From the NCBI GenBank assembly GCA_965200945.1, contig OZ241749.1:4154001-4218000 (forward strand): a stretch of DNA of 64,000 bases. Reading direction: 5' to 3'. The stretch is from JADCRZ01 sp965200945 (GTDB taxonomy: Bacteria > Bacteroidota > Bacteroidia > Chitinophagales > Chitinophagaceae). A program made the translations under genes and the position numbers. Positions 36,870 through 45,043 of the stretch are shown here, piece after piece; within the stretch, counting starts at the first letter, position 1, and the number at the start of each line of letters is the position of its first letter. Below the pieces are notes generated by a model that was given only the letters and a program-made list of their open reading frames with translations, was not told the origin of the DNA and searched no databases.

Positions 36870-37853
36870 CTACGAATGGAACAGCAGCTCACACGGTTTC
36901 AATCCGGTGTGTTTCTTGAAGGCGGTGGAAAAATGGGAGATGGAAGAATAGCCCAGCAGCAGGGACACATCGGTTACGCTGAGCCCTTTTTCGTATAGCA
37001 AATAACGGGCATGCTCCATGCGCTGGCTCTGGTAAAAATCGAAGATGGTGGTGCCGAACAACTCTTTGAATCCTTTCTTCAGGTAGCATTCATTGATGGC
37101 CACCTTGCGGCTCAGCTCCTTGATGGTGACGGGCTCGCCGATATGCTGCAGCAGGATCTCACGTGCGCGGGTGATCTTTTCACGGTCGGCTTCGTTTGCC
37201 AGGAACTTGCAGGAAAAGCTTTCGATCTCCTTTTCCCCGATCATGCATTCCAGGCTGTACAGCAGCACCATCTGGGTTTGCGCGTTGATATAAATATTTT
37301 CGAGACTGTCTTTGTAAGTGTGGTTGAGCAGCGACTCCAGCACGATGCGGATACGGCTGCAGAGCGGAACGATCTTGGAAAAAGAAGAAGGATGCTTGAA
37401 CTGAAGCACCTGGTTCACCACCGAGGCGCCCGGCTTGGAAGGCTTTACAAACTGCAGCAGGTGCAGCGTCTGAAAGCGGAAAGTAAGCACGTCGAGCGTA
37501 TCTGTGGGCTGATAAGATGACTTTGCCACCTGTGATCTGGCCGGCTGTCCCTCTGTACGTTTCGCCTGGTAATAGCCGCTTCCCGTCATGCAGAAACGCA
37601 GCTCGAAGTAATTCTCTCTCGGCTCATCCTTTTTGTAATTGTACACCATCATCCCCGTATCGTCGATGCTCCACTGGCTGTTGCGCTGATACCGTTTGAT
37701 CACGTACTGAACGGAGCCGGGGATCTGCTGTTCTTTTTCATGCAGCAGGTCGAGGTCATCCTGCATGAGGGGCTGCTTCGTCGCAAAGGCCAGAATATCG
37801 GGCGGCTGGTACATATAGCACAAAATTACATAATGAGAGTTTTCAAATGTCAC
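36870..37853 (-). CDS. AraC-family transcriptional regulator
   Basis: A 327-residue regulator with a C-terminal double helix-turn-helix AraC domain over about the last 100 residues. Its signature pieces are LSRKVAINECYLKKGFKELF, FDFYQSQRMEHARYLLYEKG and LLGYSSISHFSTAFKKHTGL. The N-terminal about 220 residues lack an obvious cupin and may be the sensing part (PchR-like regulators of Bacteroidota have this build). The start is uncertain: a second ATG at 37814 lies just after a TAATTTTG -7 box (37821-37828), which would give a nearly leaderless mRNA and a protein beginning MYQPPDILAF. No target operon is adjacent. Confidence 0.88.
   Translation of the reverse strand: MTFENSHYVILCYMYQPPDILAFATKQPLMQDDLDLLHEKEQQIPGSVQYVIKRYQRNSQWSIDDTGMMVYNYKKDEPRENYFELRFCMTGSGYYQAKRTEGQPARSQVAKSSYQPTDTLDVLTFRFQTLHLLQFVKPSKPGASVVNQVLQFKHPSSFSKIVPLCSRIRIVLESLLNHTYKDSLENIYINAQTQMVLLYSLECMIGEKEIESFSCKFLANEADREKITRAREILLQHIGEPVTIKELSRKVAINECYLKKGFKELFGTTIFDFYQSQRMEHARYLLYEKGLSVTDVSLLLGYSSISHFSTAFKKHTGLKPCELLFHS
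37821..37828 (-). promoter_or_regulatory. Possible -7 box inside the 5' end of the AraC-type gene
   Basis: The minus strand reads TAATTTTG, a full match to TAnnTTTG. It ends 6 bp before the internal ATG at 37814, so if it is used, translation must start there on a nearly leaderless transcript. A TTTG lies 15 bp upstream, shorter than the usual 19-bp spacing. Confidence 0.35.
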
Positions 37854-38159
37854 CGCTTTATCATTTAATGCGGGTAACTGGCGGGCAATAAAACCATGAG
37901 AATCAGGTTTAATGAATACAGACGTGTTGCCAGCCCGGCGAAAGCGGGAAAGAAAGGGTGTGGAAAGGCCTGCTGGCAGCGTTTACTTCTGCCCGTGGAA
38001 CCGGGCTGGAAGAGGGCTTTTCCGGGCCCGCCGAAAAGCCGGTTTTGGAGACCTGGTATAACGTATTATTAGTTGGTAATTATTGGCTAAAAGCCTTTAT
38101 TATAGTACATTTGCAAGATTTCATTCCTCTAATTTTTTATATTGAAGATCTTTTTATAA
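37854..38159. other. Divergent regulator/gyrB intergenic region
   Basis: This is 306 bp without a gene. Apart from the gyrB promoter at 38083-38113 and some GC-rich inverted words near 38010-38040 (CCGGGCTGG, TTTTCCGGGCCCGCCGAAAA) nothing was recognised. Confidence 0.45.
38083..38113 (+). promoter_or_regulatory. gyrB promoter with -33 and -7 boxes
   Basis: TTGG at 38083-38086 and TACATTTG at 38106-38113 are separated by exactly 19 bp, the spacing of the Bacteroidota primary-sigma promoter (TTTG-N19-TAnnTTTG). The ATG follows 46 bp later. This is the only promoter in the window where both elements stand out. Confidence 0.65.
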
Positions 38160-40139
38160 ATGAGTACAGAAACAGAAGAACTTATCGCCCCCCCAACCAA
38201 CGGATATGGTGCCGACAGTATACAGGTTCTCGAAGGTCTGGAAGCCGTCAGAAAGCGCCCGGCCATGTATATCGGCGATGTCGGTGTAAAGGGTCTCCAC
38301 CACCTGGTGTACGAGGTCGTCGACAACTCCATTGACGAGGCGCTGGCAGGTTTCTGCAATAACATCTTTGTTACCATCCATGAAGACAATTCCATCTCCG
38401 TAGTGGACGATGGACGGGGCATTCCGACCGGCATCATGCAAAAGGAAAAACGCTCGGCCTTGGAAGTGGTTATGACCGTGCTGCATGCGGGTGGTAAATT
38501 CGACAAAAATACTTACAAGGTCTCCGGTGGCCTGCACGGCGTAGGTGTAAGCTGCGTGAACGCACTGAGCACCGTGCTGCAGGTAAATGTAAAACGCGAC
38601 GGAAAAATATTCGAACAGGAATACCGCCTCGGCATTCCCCAGTACTCTGTAAGGGAAATAGGCGAAAGCGAGGAAACCGGTACCACCATTCACTTCTGGC
38701 CCGACTCTACCATCTTCATCACCACCGAATATAAACGCGAGATCCTCGAAGGACGCATCCGCGAGCTGGCTTACCTGAACCGCAAGGTCAGGATCACCCT
38801 CCGCGACGAAAGGGAAAAAGACGATGCAGGCAACATTTACTCAAACCTGTTCTACAGCGAAGGCGGCATCATCGAATTCGTGGAAATGCTCGATAAAAGC
38901 GCCAAGCGAACCCCCCTCATTGCCAACACCCTTTTTGTGGAAGGACACGACCCCGTCTCCAACGTAGCGGTTGAAGTGGCCCTTTCCTACAACGACGATT
39001 TCAAGGAACACATTTTCTCATACGTTAACAATATCAACACCATCGAAGGCGGCACGCACGTTACAGGCTTCAGAAGGGCCCTTACGCGTGTGTTCAAGAA
39101 CTATGGTGAAAAGCAGGGCCTGTTCGAAAAGGCCAAAGTAGAAATAGAAGGCGACGATTTCCGGGAAGGACTCAGCGCGATCATATCCGTAAAAGTACCG
39201 GAACCCCAGTTTGAAGGACAGACAAAGACCAAGCTGGGTAACAACGAGGTCAGCGGCGTAGTGGAAACCACCGTAAGCCGCGTGCTCGAAGCCTACCTGG
39301 AAGAGAATCCCCGCGAATCCAAGAACATCATCTCCAAAGTGATCCTCGCGGCGCAGGCGCGCGTAGCGGCTAAAAAGGCCCGCGAACTCGTGCAGCGCAA
39401 AACGGTGCTGAGCGGTGGCGGTCTGCCCGGTAAACTGGCCGACTGCTCCGAGCGCGATCCGGACCGCTGCGAACTGTACCTGGTTGAAGGTGACTCGGCC
39501 GGCGGAACCGCCAAGCAGGGCCGCGACAGAAGCTTTCAGGCGATCCTTCCGCTGCGTGGCAAGATCCTGAACGTGGAGAAATCACTGGAGCATAAGATCT
39601 ACGAGAACGAAGAGATCAGGAATATGTATACCGCGCTCGGCGTAACCGTTGGTACCGCCGAAGACCCGAAAGCGCTGAACACCGTCAAGCTGCGCTACCA
39701 CAAGCTGATCATCATGACGGATGCCGATGTGGACGGCAGTCACATCGCCACGCTGATCCTTACCTTCTACTACCGTTACATGAAAGAGCTGGTGCAGCAG
39801 GGCTACATCTACATCGCGCAACCACCCCTGTACCTCGTTAAGAAAGGCAAGGAGCAGGCTTATGCCTGGAGCGAGGAACAACGCAAGGGCCTAATCGAAA
39901 AACTGGCTGGCGGCCGGGAAGACAGCGTTACCATCCAGCGGTACAAAGGACTGGGTGAGATGAATGCCGAGCAGCTGTGGGAAACGACTATGAACCCGGC
40001 AACCCGTACACTGAAACAGGTAACCATCGAAAGCGCAGCGGAAGCCGACAGGGTATTCAGCATGCTGATGGGCGACGAAGTAGCACCCCGCCGTGAATTC
40101 ATTGAAAGCCATGCTAAATACGCCAAGCTCGACGTATAA
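38160..40139 (+). CDS. gyrB: DNA gyrase subunit B
   Basis: A 659-residue type IIA topoisomerase ATPase subunit that, with GyrA, introduces negative supercoils. The GHKL ATPase has VRKRPAMYIGDVGVKGLHHL, YEVVDNSIDEALAG and the lid VSGGLHGVGVSCVNALS. A transducer domain follows, then a TOPRIM domain with YLVEGDSAGGTAKQGRDR and the metal-binding DADVDGSHIATL, then a short C-terminal region (QRYKGLGEMNAEQLWETTM). Length fits gyrB of this phylum. A ParE assignment is less likely given length and the QRYKGLGEMN block, but the partner subunit is not adjacent to confirm it. Confidence 0.95.
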   Translation: MSTETEELIAPPTNGYGADSIQVLEGLEAVRKRPAMYIGDVGVKGLHHLVYEVVDNSIDEALAGFCNNIFVTIHEDNSISVVDDGRGIPTGIMQKEKRSALEVVMTVLHAGGKFDKNTYKVSGGLHGVGVSCVNALSTVLQVNVKRDGKIFEQEYRLGIPQYSVREIGESEETGTTIHFWPDSTIFITTEYKREILEGRIRELAYLNRKVRITLRDEREKDDAGNIYSNLFYSEGGIIEFVEMLDKSAKRTPLIANTLFVEGHDPVSNVAVEVALSYNDDFKEHIFSYVNNINTIEGGTHVTGFRRALTRVFKNYGEKQGLFEKAKVEIEGDDFREGLSAIISVKVPEPQFEGQTKTKLGNNEVSGVVETTVSRVLEAYLEENPRESKNIISKVILAAQARVAAKKARELVQRKTVLSGGGLPGKLADCSERDPDRCELYLVEGDSAGGTAKQGRDRSFQAILPLRGKILNVEKSLEHKIYENEEIRNMYTALGVTVGTAEDPKALNTVKLRYHKLIIMTDADVDGSHIATLILTFYYRYMKELVQQGYIYIAQPPLYLVKKGKEQAYAWSEEQRKGLIEKLAGGREDSVTIQRYKGLGEMNAEQLWETTMNPATRTLKQVTIESAAEADRVFSMLMGDEVAPRREFIESHAKYAKLDV

Positions 40140-40263
40140 GCCGTAGTCGCCGCGATCAGACCGTTACATCCCGAAAACGGGTGGAGGAAGCAGGGACCGG
40201 AAGTCTGGAATAATAGTTGATACAGCTATAGGGAGTATAACCCCCACTGACGATAAGGCGGAT

Positions 40264-40271
40264 TATATTTG
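40264..40271 (+). promoter_or_regulatory. Promoter -7 box of the 70-residue protein gene
   Basis: TATATTTG matches TAnnTTTG fully and lies 31 bp before the ATG at 40303. Confidence 0.5.
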
Positions 40272-40302
40272 CATTATTTACTAATCATTAAATCTTACAA
40301 TT

Positions 40303-40515
40303 ATGGCTGGCGATGCAACAATTACTGCATACAACGTGAAAACCAAGGAAAAGAATGTTCCCATGCAGGATGCCGTGATTACCAAAACCTCCCGCGGAGG
40401 CTATATGGCCCAGGGTACAGATGGTAAAGGTAACAAGCTGACAACGATGTTAAGTGAAGCCAAAGCGACGGCTGCCATTAAAGATGGTAAGGCGAAACAG
40501 GGATGGAAAGAGTAA
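40303..40515 (+). CDS. Small basic cytoplasmic protein, unknown function
   Basis: A 70-residue protein beginning MAGDATITAYNVKTKEKNVP. It is Lys/Thr/Ala rich with an internal TKTSRGGYMAQGTDGKGNKL stretch and no signal peptide, Cys or Trp apart from the C-terminal GWKE. The pattern looks like a compact beta-sheet protein followed by a helix (LSEAKATAAIKDGKAKQG). It has its own -7 box and is followed directly by a strong hairpin, so it is probably an abundant single-gene transcript. I do not recognise the family with certainty; similar short proteins are common in Chitinophagaceae. Confidence 0.75.
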   Translation: MAGDATITAYNVKTKEKNVPMQDAVITKTSRGGYMAQGTDGKGNKLTTMLSEAKATAAIKDGKAKQGWKE

Positions 40516-40528
40516 ACTGTAAGCCTGT

Positions 40529-40578
40529 AGCTTCTAGCTGTTAGCTTTCTTCCCACTAAAAGCTAACAGCTAAAAGCT
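40529..40578. repeat. Palindromic intergenic repeat, AGCTTTTAG type, copy 2 (hairpin)
   Basis: 40529-40548 (AGCTTCTAGCTGTTAGCTTT) pairs with 40559-40578 at 19 of 20 positions around a 10-nt loop. It lies between convergent genes and could terminate both. The words CTGTTAGC and AGCTTTTAG are shared with the repeat at 5460-5553. Confidence 0.7.
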
Positions 40579-40603
40579 CGTAATCTCTTCCTGCAACACA
40601 TCA

Positions 40604-41557
40604 TCAGTCCCCGCTCTCCTCCCTGCTTCTTTTCCACAATTCAGGGATGCGTTTTATCCAGACCAGTTCCTTCATTTTCTGTTTGGCTTCTTCAACAGGC
40701 GACCCGAAATAAGTTTTGCCCCCCTCGATGCTGGCAGGCACACCGCTCTGTGCAAGCACCACGGCATTGTCGCCAATAGAAAGCGTTTTACTGACCCCTA
40801 CCTGTCCCCATAGCGTAACACCATTGCCGATCGTAGTGCCGCCCGCCACGCCCACCTGGGCCGCAAACAAACAGTTGGTACCGATGCGCGTATCATGCCC
40901 GATCTGGATCAGGTTGTCCATCTTGGTACCCCGGCCGATCACGGTATCATGCGTTACGCCCCGGTCGATCGTGCAGCCGGCGCCGATCTCCACATCATCT
41001 TCTATCACTACCCTTCCGCAACTCAGCATCTTTTTATACCATACGTCGCGGTTCTTCTTTGTATTGTAATAAAAAGCATCGGAGCCAATGACGGTGCCCG
41101 ACTGGATGATGCAGTTGTTACCGATCACACAATGATCGAGGATGGTGACGTTGGGATAGATGATGCAGTTGCTGCCAATGGTTACATGATTGCCGATAAA
41201 TACGTTCGGAAAGATATGGGTATTTTCACCGATGACGGCCGAGTCGCTCACGGCCTTGAGGGCCGGTTCGAAAGGATAGAAATGCTGCACGATGCGGGTG
41301 TAAGCCTCGAAGGGCTGCTCTACAATCAGCAGCGCTTTGCCGGGCGGCACATCTGTTTCCTTGTTGATGATAATAAAGCTGGCAGCGGATTGCAGGCAGG
41401 TGTTGTAATATTTGGGATGATCTACAAACACCAGGTCGCCCGGCTCCACCCGGTGAATCTCATTGATGCCGGTGGCCATTCCTTCTTCATTGCCTTTTAA
41501 TGTTGCGTTTAAAAATTCAGCGAGCCACTTCATCGGAACCGGTGCGGGAAACTTCAT
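40604..41557 (-). CDS. UDP-3-O-acylglucosamine N-acyltransferase-like protein (LpxD family)
   Basis: A 317-residue acyltransferase of the left-handed beta-helix type. The N-terminal about 100 residues match the LpxD uridine-binding domain (EGMATGINEIHRVEPGDLVF, then YYNTCLQSAASFIIINK). From residue about 108 there are hexapeptide repeats (IGENTHIFPNVFIGNHVTIG, IGNNCIIQSGTVIGSDAF). The block IQIGHDTRIGTNCLFAAQVG holds the His expected at the active site. LpxD adds the N-linked acyl chain of lipid A. At 317 residues it is shorter than typical LpxD (about 340), and the phylum often carries a second LpxD-like gene, so it may be a paralogue. No other lpx genes adjoin. Confidence 0.85.
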   Translation of the reverse strand: MKFPAPVPMKWLAEFLNATLKGNEEGMATGINEIHRVEPGDLVFVDHPKYYNTCLQSAASFIIINKETDVPPGKALLIVEQPFEAYTRIVQHFYPFEPALKAVSDSAVIGENTHIFPNVFIGNHVTIGSNCIIYPNVTILDHCVIGNNCIIQSGTVIGSDAFYYNTKKNRDVWYKKMLSCGRVVIEDDVEIGAGCTIDRGVTHDTVIGRGTKMDNLIQIGHDTRIGTNCLFAAQVGVAGGTTIGNGVTLWGQVGVSKTLSIGDNAVVLAQSGVPASIEGGKTYFGSPVEEAKQKMKELVWIKRIPELWKRSREESGD

Positions 41558-41571
41558 ACAAACAATTTCAG

Positions 41572-41579
41572 CAAACCTA
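41572..41579 (-). promoter_or_regulatory. Promoter -7 box of the LpxD-like gene
   Basis: The minus strand reads TAGGTTTG, a full match to TAnnTTTG, 14 bp before the ATG, implying a very short leader. Confidence 0.45.
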
Positions 41580-41743
41580 CATCAAATCAGGTAACGATGC
41601 AGTGGCTTGCAGCAGCACCGGAGAAAGGACTTCCGCATGCATGCATACATCACATCATCGTGTTCATCCACATAATTGTCAAAAAAATGTGCATAAAATA
41701 AATTGTATTTTTTTTACGTTAGTAAAAATTATTTTTAATATTG

Positions 41744-41818
41744 TGTAGGAAAAAATTCCTGGTACTTACTAACCCATCTACATATAAGCTCGGATCTGAT
41801 CCGAGCTTTTATTTTTTG
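41744..41818 (+). ncRNA. Possible small RNA ending in an orphan terminator
   Basis: TAATATTG at 41736-41743 (one mismatch to TAnnTTTG) with TTTA 19 bp upstream could start a transcript at about 41750. It would end at the terminator hairpin 41786-41808 and its T-tract. The product would be about 65-70 nt with no ORF. Evidence is limited to signals, so this is only a candidate. Confidence 0.25.
41786..41818 (+). terminator. Orphan rho-independent terminator
   Basis: AAGCTCGGATC at 41786-41796 is the exact reverse complement of GATCCGAGCTT at 41798-41808. It is followed by TTATTTTTT. No plus-strand CDS lies upstream within 1.2 kb. Confidence 0.75.
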
Positions 41819-41859
41819 CTCAATTCCTCTTTCTCTAACTTCATTCATCAAGCTGTGCA

Positions 41860-42471
41860 TTGAGCCGTTACTTCATCATATACAAGCCCTACCAGGTTCT
41901 TTCACAATTCAGCATTCCGTCAGGTGAAACGCAGGGCAGTGCGAAGCAAACACTCAAGGATCTCTTTACAGTGCCCACCGATGTTTATCCTGTCGGCCGG
42001 CTCGACTACGACAGCGAGGGGCTGCTCATTCTTACAAACGATACCGGCCTGAACTACCGCCTGCTGCATCCTTCGTTCTCGCATGAAAGAGAATACTGGG
42101 TGCAGGTAGAAGGAGAGATCGGTGATGATGCCATCAGGCAACTGCGCAGTGAGATGGTGATACAGGTTCATGGAAAAGCGCACCATACAAAGACCGCCAC
42201 CGTACACCGGTTCGAGGCTGAACCGCCCGTCCCGCCCCGCTTTCCGCCGATCCGCTTCCGGAAGAACATACCCGTGAGCTGGATCCGCATCACCCTTACC
42301 GAAGGCAAACATCACCAGGTACGAAAGATGACCGCAAAGGCCGGCTTCCCTACGCTGCGGCTGATCCGCTACCGCATCGAAGGCGTAAACCTCGAGGGCA
42401 TGCAGCCCGGCGACGTACATGAAATGGATCAGGCAGAATTGTACCGGCTGCTCTTCGCTGCAGGGCGGTAA
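41860..42471 (+). CDS. rRNA pseudouridine synthase, RsuA/RluE type
   Basis: A 203-residue pseudouridine synthase lacking an S4 domain, as in RluE. It begins RYFIIYKPYQVLSQFS. The catalytic Asp is in the family motif PVGRLDYDSEGLLILTND. The later VSWIRITLTEGKHHQVRKMT and AGFPTLRLIRYRIEG blocks are conserved. It would isomerise a uridine in 23S rRNA. The only available start is TTG at 41860: the frame has a stop at 41836 and no ATG or GTG before the conserved sequence. TAACTTCA at 41836-41843 may be a weak -7 box, giving a short leader. Exact target nucleotide uncertain. Confidence 0.92.
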   Translation: MSRYFIIYKPYQVLSQFSIPSGETQGSAKQTLKDLFTVPTDVYPVGRLDYDSEGLLILTNDTGLNYRLLHPSFSHEREYWVQVEGEIGDDAIRQLRSEMVIQVHGKAHHTKTATVHRFEAEPPVPPRFPPIRFRKNIPVSWIRITLTEGKHHQVRKMTAKAGFPTLRLIRYRIEGVNLEGMQPGDVHEMDQAELYRLLFAAGR

Positions 42472-42570
42472 AGTCGGACCATCGTGAAAGCCTTTGTCAG
42501 TGGTGCATTGCCTGCCGCCGAATTCCGGGCGCTCCAAACTAAATGCTTATATTGCCTTAAAATAAACAGA

Positions 42571-43446
42571 ATGCTGAGATCAATGACCGGGTTCGGAAGG
42601 ATAGAGCAAAGTATCGGGGACAAAACATTTCTGATAGATATAAAATCATTGAACGGAAAACAATTCGAACTGAACCTGAAGATGCCTTCCTTCCTGAAGG
42701 CATATGAATTCGAGATACGCAAGATCTTATCTGAACACCTCGGGCGCGGCACCATCGAATGCCTGATCAGCCTGAAACAAACGGGCTCTTCAAAACCATT
42801 TACCATCAACACGCAACTGGTGAAGGCTTACTACCAGCCGCTCGCCGAACTTTCAAAAGAGCTGAACCTTGATGCATCCTCTATCTTAAGCTCCCTGCTG
42901 AAACTGCCGGAGGTGATCACCCCCACAGGCGATTCGTTGTCGGCGGAAGAATGGGAGCAGTTTACAAATGTGCTGAAAGGAGCGATCAGCAACCTGAACG
43001 ATCACCGTGCCGACGAAGGCAGGCAGCTGCAGGGAGAACTGCTGCTGCGGATCACCAACATCACAAAAAGCCAGCAGGAAGTGAGCCAGCTCGAACCGCT
43101 GCGCCAGCAGAAAACACGCGACGGCCTGCTGAAGATCCTGCACGAACAGGTGGGCAAAGAGAACTACGACGAGAACCGGCTCGAGCAGGAGCTGATCTAC
43201 TACATCGAAAAAATGGATATTACGGAAGAACTTGTGCGGCTCAGGAACCACTGCGAATATTTCACCACCATCGTCAACGAAGACAAGGAAGAGAAAGGCA
43301 AGAAGCTGTCGTTCATATTGCAGGAGATCGGCCGCGAGATAAACACCACGGGCGCGAAGGCCTACGATGCCACCATCCAGAAGGTAGTTGTGAACATGAA
43401 AGACGAGCTTGAAAAAGCAAAGGAACAGGTGCTCAACGTATTGTAA
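42571..43446 (+). CDS. YicC-family endoribonuclease
   Basis: A 291-residue YicC protein, known as an RNase or RNase adaptor acting on small RNAs. It begins with the hallmark MLRSMTGFGRIEQSIGD, followed by DIKSLNGKQFELNLKMP. The C-terminal domain ends with the conserved FILQEIGREINTTGAKAYDA and a helix. The start at 42571 is chosen because the MTGFG motif is always N-terminal; the frame is open upstream to a GTG at 42484 but encodes nothing conserved. Its gene lies 99 bp after the pseudouridine synthase gene. Confidence 0.93.
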   Translation: MLRSMTGFGRIEQSIGDKTFLIDIKSLNGKQFELNLKMPSFLKAYEFEIRKILSEHLGRGTIECLISLKQTGSSKPFTINTQLVKAYYQPLAELSKELNLDASSILSSLLKLPEVITPTGDSLSAEEWEQFTNVLKGAISNLNDHRADEGRQLQGELLLRITNITKSQQEVSQLEPLRQQKTRDGLLKILHEQVGKENYDENRLEQELIYYIEKMDITEELVRLRNHCEYFTTIVNEDKEEKGKKLSFILQEIGREINTTGAKAYDATIQKVVVNMKDELEKAKEQVLNVL

Positions 43447-43509
43447 CCACAGACCGGCGGGCCGCTGCTCTCCGCACGATAAACAACTGCAATCAAAACC
43501 GATTGATCG

Positions 43510-43517
43510 TATTTTTG
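43510..43517 (+). promoter_or_regulatory. Promoter -7 box of gldH
   Basis: TATTTTTG matches TAnnTTTG and lies 13 bp before the TTG start of gldH, so the leader must be only a few nucleotides. Confidence 0.45.
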
Positions 43518-43530
43518 CAAAAAGACTGTC

Positions 43531-43992
43531 TTGAAAAACGTTCTCTTATTTGTGCTGCTGATACAGCTCGCTGCCTGTACAAAGATCGATGTGTTTGAAA
43601 AAAACACTTCTTTCCGGAACCAGGAATGGCGCAGCGACGTAAAACCCACGGTCAGGTTTTCCATCTCCGACACCACTTCCCTGTACAACCTGTATGTTGT
43701 GTTAAGACATTCAGATGCATATAATTACAACAATATCTGGCTGAACATCTTTACACAGTCGCCCGGCGATACGCTCAGAAAACAGTCGGTGAACCTCCTG
43801 CTGGCCAACAACCAGAAAGGATGGCTGGGCTTTGGCATCGACGATATCTACGAGCACCGCGTGCGCATCACCAGCAATCCGATCCAGTTTAAAAAGCCCG
43901 GCGATTACCAGTTCGCCTTTGAACAGATCATGCGCGACAACCCGCTCGAGCACGTGCTGAACGTGGGTCTGAGGATAGAACGGGCGCAATAA
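43531..43992 (+). CDS. gldH: Gliding motility lipoprotein GldH
   Basis: A 153-residue lipoprotein: a short signal peptide ends in the lipobox LAAC (Cys16). The mature region, with TSFRNQEWRSDVKPTVRFSI, a tyrosine-rich YVVLRHSDAYNYNNIWLNI, and a C-terminal DYQFAFEQIMRDNPLEHVLN, has the GldH pattern. GldH is needed for gliding and chitin use in Flavobacterium and is probably periplasmic or on the outer membrane. Translation must begin at TTG 43531; no in-frame ATG or GTG precedes the signal peptide after the -7 box. A GACGC-type palindrome follows directly after the stop. Confidence 0.88.
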   Translation: MKNVLLFVLLIQLAACTKIDVFEKNTSFRNQEWRSDVKPTVRFSISDTTSLYNLYVVLRHSDAYNYNNIWLNIFTQSPGDTLRKQSVNLLLANNQKGWLGFGIDDIYEHRVRITSNPIQFKKPGDYQFAFEQIMRDNPLEHVLNVGLRIERAQ

Positions 43993-44016
43993 AGACGCGA
44001 TGCATCGCGTCTCTAC
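43991..44016. repeat. REP-like palindrome, GACGC-ATGC family, copy 3
   Basis: GACGCGATGCATCGCGTC at 43994-44011 is a perfect palindrome. It starts 1 bp after the gldH stop and is followed by TCTAC, the same flank as in the other copies. Confidence 0.65.
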
Positions 44017-44039
44017 GAGGGTCTTCAATAAATTTCTCC

Positions 44040-45014
44040 ATGAGCCTGCTGCGAAAAAAAAGTTTGGCGATCGCCACGGTGGTTTACTGGTTCCTGCTTT
44101 TATATATAGTAGCGGCCTTTGTTTGGTGGTTCATTGCCCTGCAGCAGCAAAACCGGCAGATGACGGATTTCAGAAAGGCTGAGCTCACCGGCCGCGAGCC
44201 GGGCTACACACAAAAGCTGAACCGGATCATTGAGGAAGGAAAAAATAAATCAGCCCGCAACATCGGCGAAGGCAGCAGCTTCCTGCTGGTGATCATCATC
44301 GTGGCTGTGCTGATCTACCGGATCGTACGCCGGCAGTTCATAGTATCGCAGCAGCAGCAGAACTTCATCATGGCCATCACCCACGAGCTGAAGACACCGA
44401 TCGCCGTGGCCAAGCTTAACCTCGAAACCATGCAGCGGCACAAGCTGGACGATGGCCGGCGGCAAAAGCTGCTGGGGGCCACGCTGGAAGAAACAGAACG
44501 CCTCAACACCCTCACCAGCAATATCCTCATCTCCTTTCAGCTCGATGGCGGCCGCTACAACATCACCAAGGAAGAACTGAATCTTTCCGAGCTGGCCGGT
44601 ACCTGTGTTAACCATTTCGAGCACCGCTTCCCCGGCCGCACCTGGGAAGTGGATATCGCCGACGATGTCACTATCAACGGTGATCCCTTGCTGCTGCAGA
44701 TCCTGGTCAACAACCTGCTCGAGAACGCGATCAAGTATTCGGGCCGCGAAAGCCGCATCGGTTTCGGACTGGCAGAAAAAAAAGGCGGCATCGGCCTGAA
44801 CGTGACAGACCAGGGACCGGGGATACCTGACAAGGAAAAGAAAAAGGTCTTCGAACGCTTCTACCGCATGGGCGACGAGCTGACACGCAAAACAAAAGGC
44901 ACCGGTTTAGGATTATATTTGTGCAGGAAAATTGCCCGTGACCACAATGCCGACATCACCGTTGCAGACAACGAAACCGGGGGCAGCAATTTTCAGGTGA
45001 GTTTCAGAAAATAG
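44040..45014 (+). CDS. Sensor histidine kinase
   Basis: A 324-residue membrane kinase. Transmembrane helices lie at about residues 11-33 (IATVVYWFLLLYIVAAFVW) and 81-94 (FLLVIIIVAVLIYR), with only about 45 residues between them, so the periplasmic sensor is small. A HisKA domain follows with the phospho-acceptor His115 (MAITHELKTPIAVAK). The HATPase domain has the N box LVNNLLENAIKYS, G1 VTDQGPGIPDKEK, F box FERFYRMGDELTRK and G2 GTGLGLYLCRKI. It is followed after 29 bp by its response regulator. The signal is unknown. It lies after gldH with only the palindrome between them. Confidence 0.95.
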   Translation: MSLLRKKSLAIATVVYWFLLLYIVAAFVWWFIALQQQNRQMTDFRKAELTGREPGYTQKLNRIIEEGKNKSARNIGEGSSFLLVIIIVAVLIYRIVRRQFIVSQQQQNFIMAITHELKTPIAVAKLNLETMQRHKLDDGRRQKLLGATLEETERLNTLTSNILISFQLDGGRYNITKEELNLSELAGTCVNHFEHRFPGRTWEVDIADDVTINGDPLLLQILVNNLLENAIKYSGRESRIGFGLAEKKGGIGLNVTDQGPGIPDKEKKKVFERFYRMGDELTRKTKGTGLGLYLCRKIARDHNADITVADNETGGSNFQVSFRK

Positions 45015-45043
45015 TCTGCAGAAAGATAAACGAAAAGGCGCCC

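Larger units (their letters stand above)
41558..41859. other. Intergenic region with an orphan terminator
   Basis: A 302-bp AT-rich gap between the LpxD-like gene and the pseudouridine synthase gene. It contains the LpxD-side -7 box, one DnaA-box-like 9-mer on the minus strand (TGTGCATAA near 41687-41695) and a strong plus-strand terminator at 41786 that no annotated gene needs. Confidence 0.5.
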
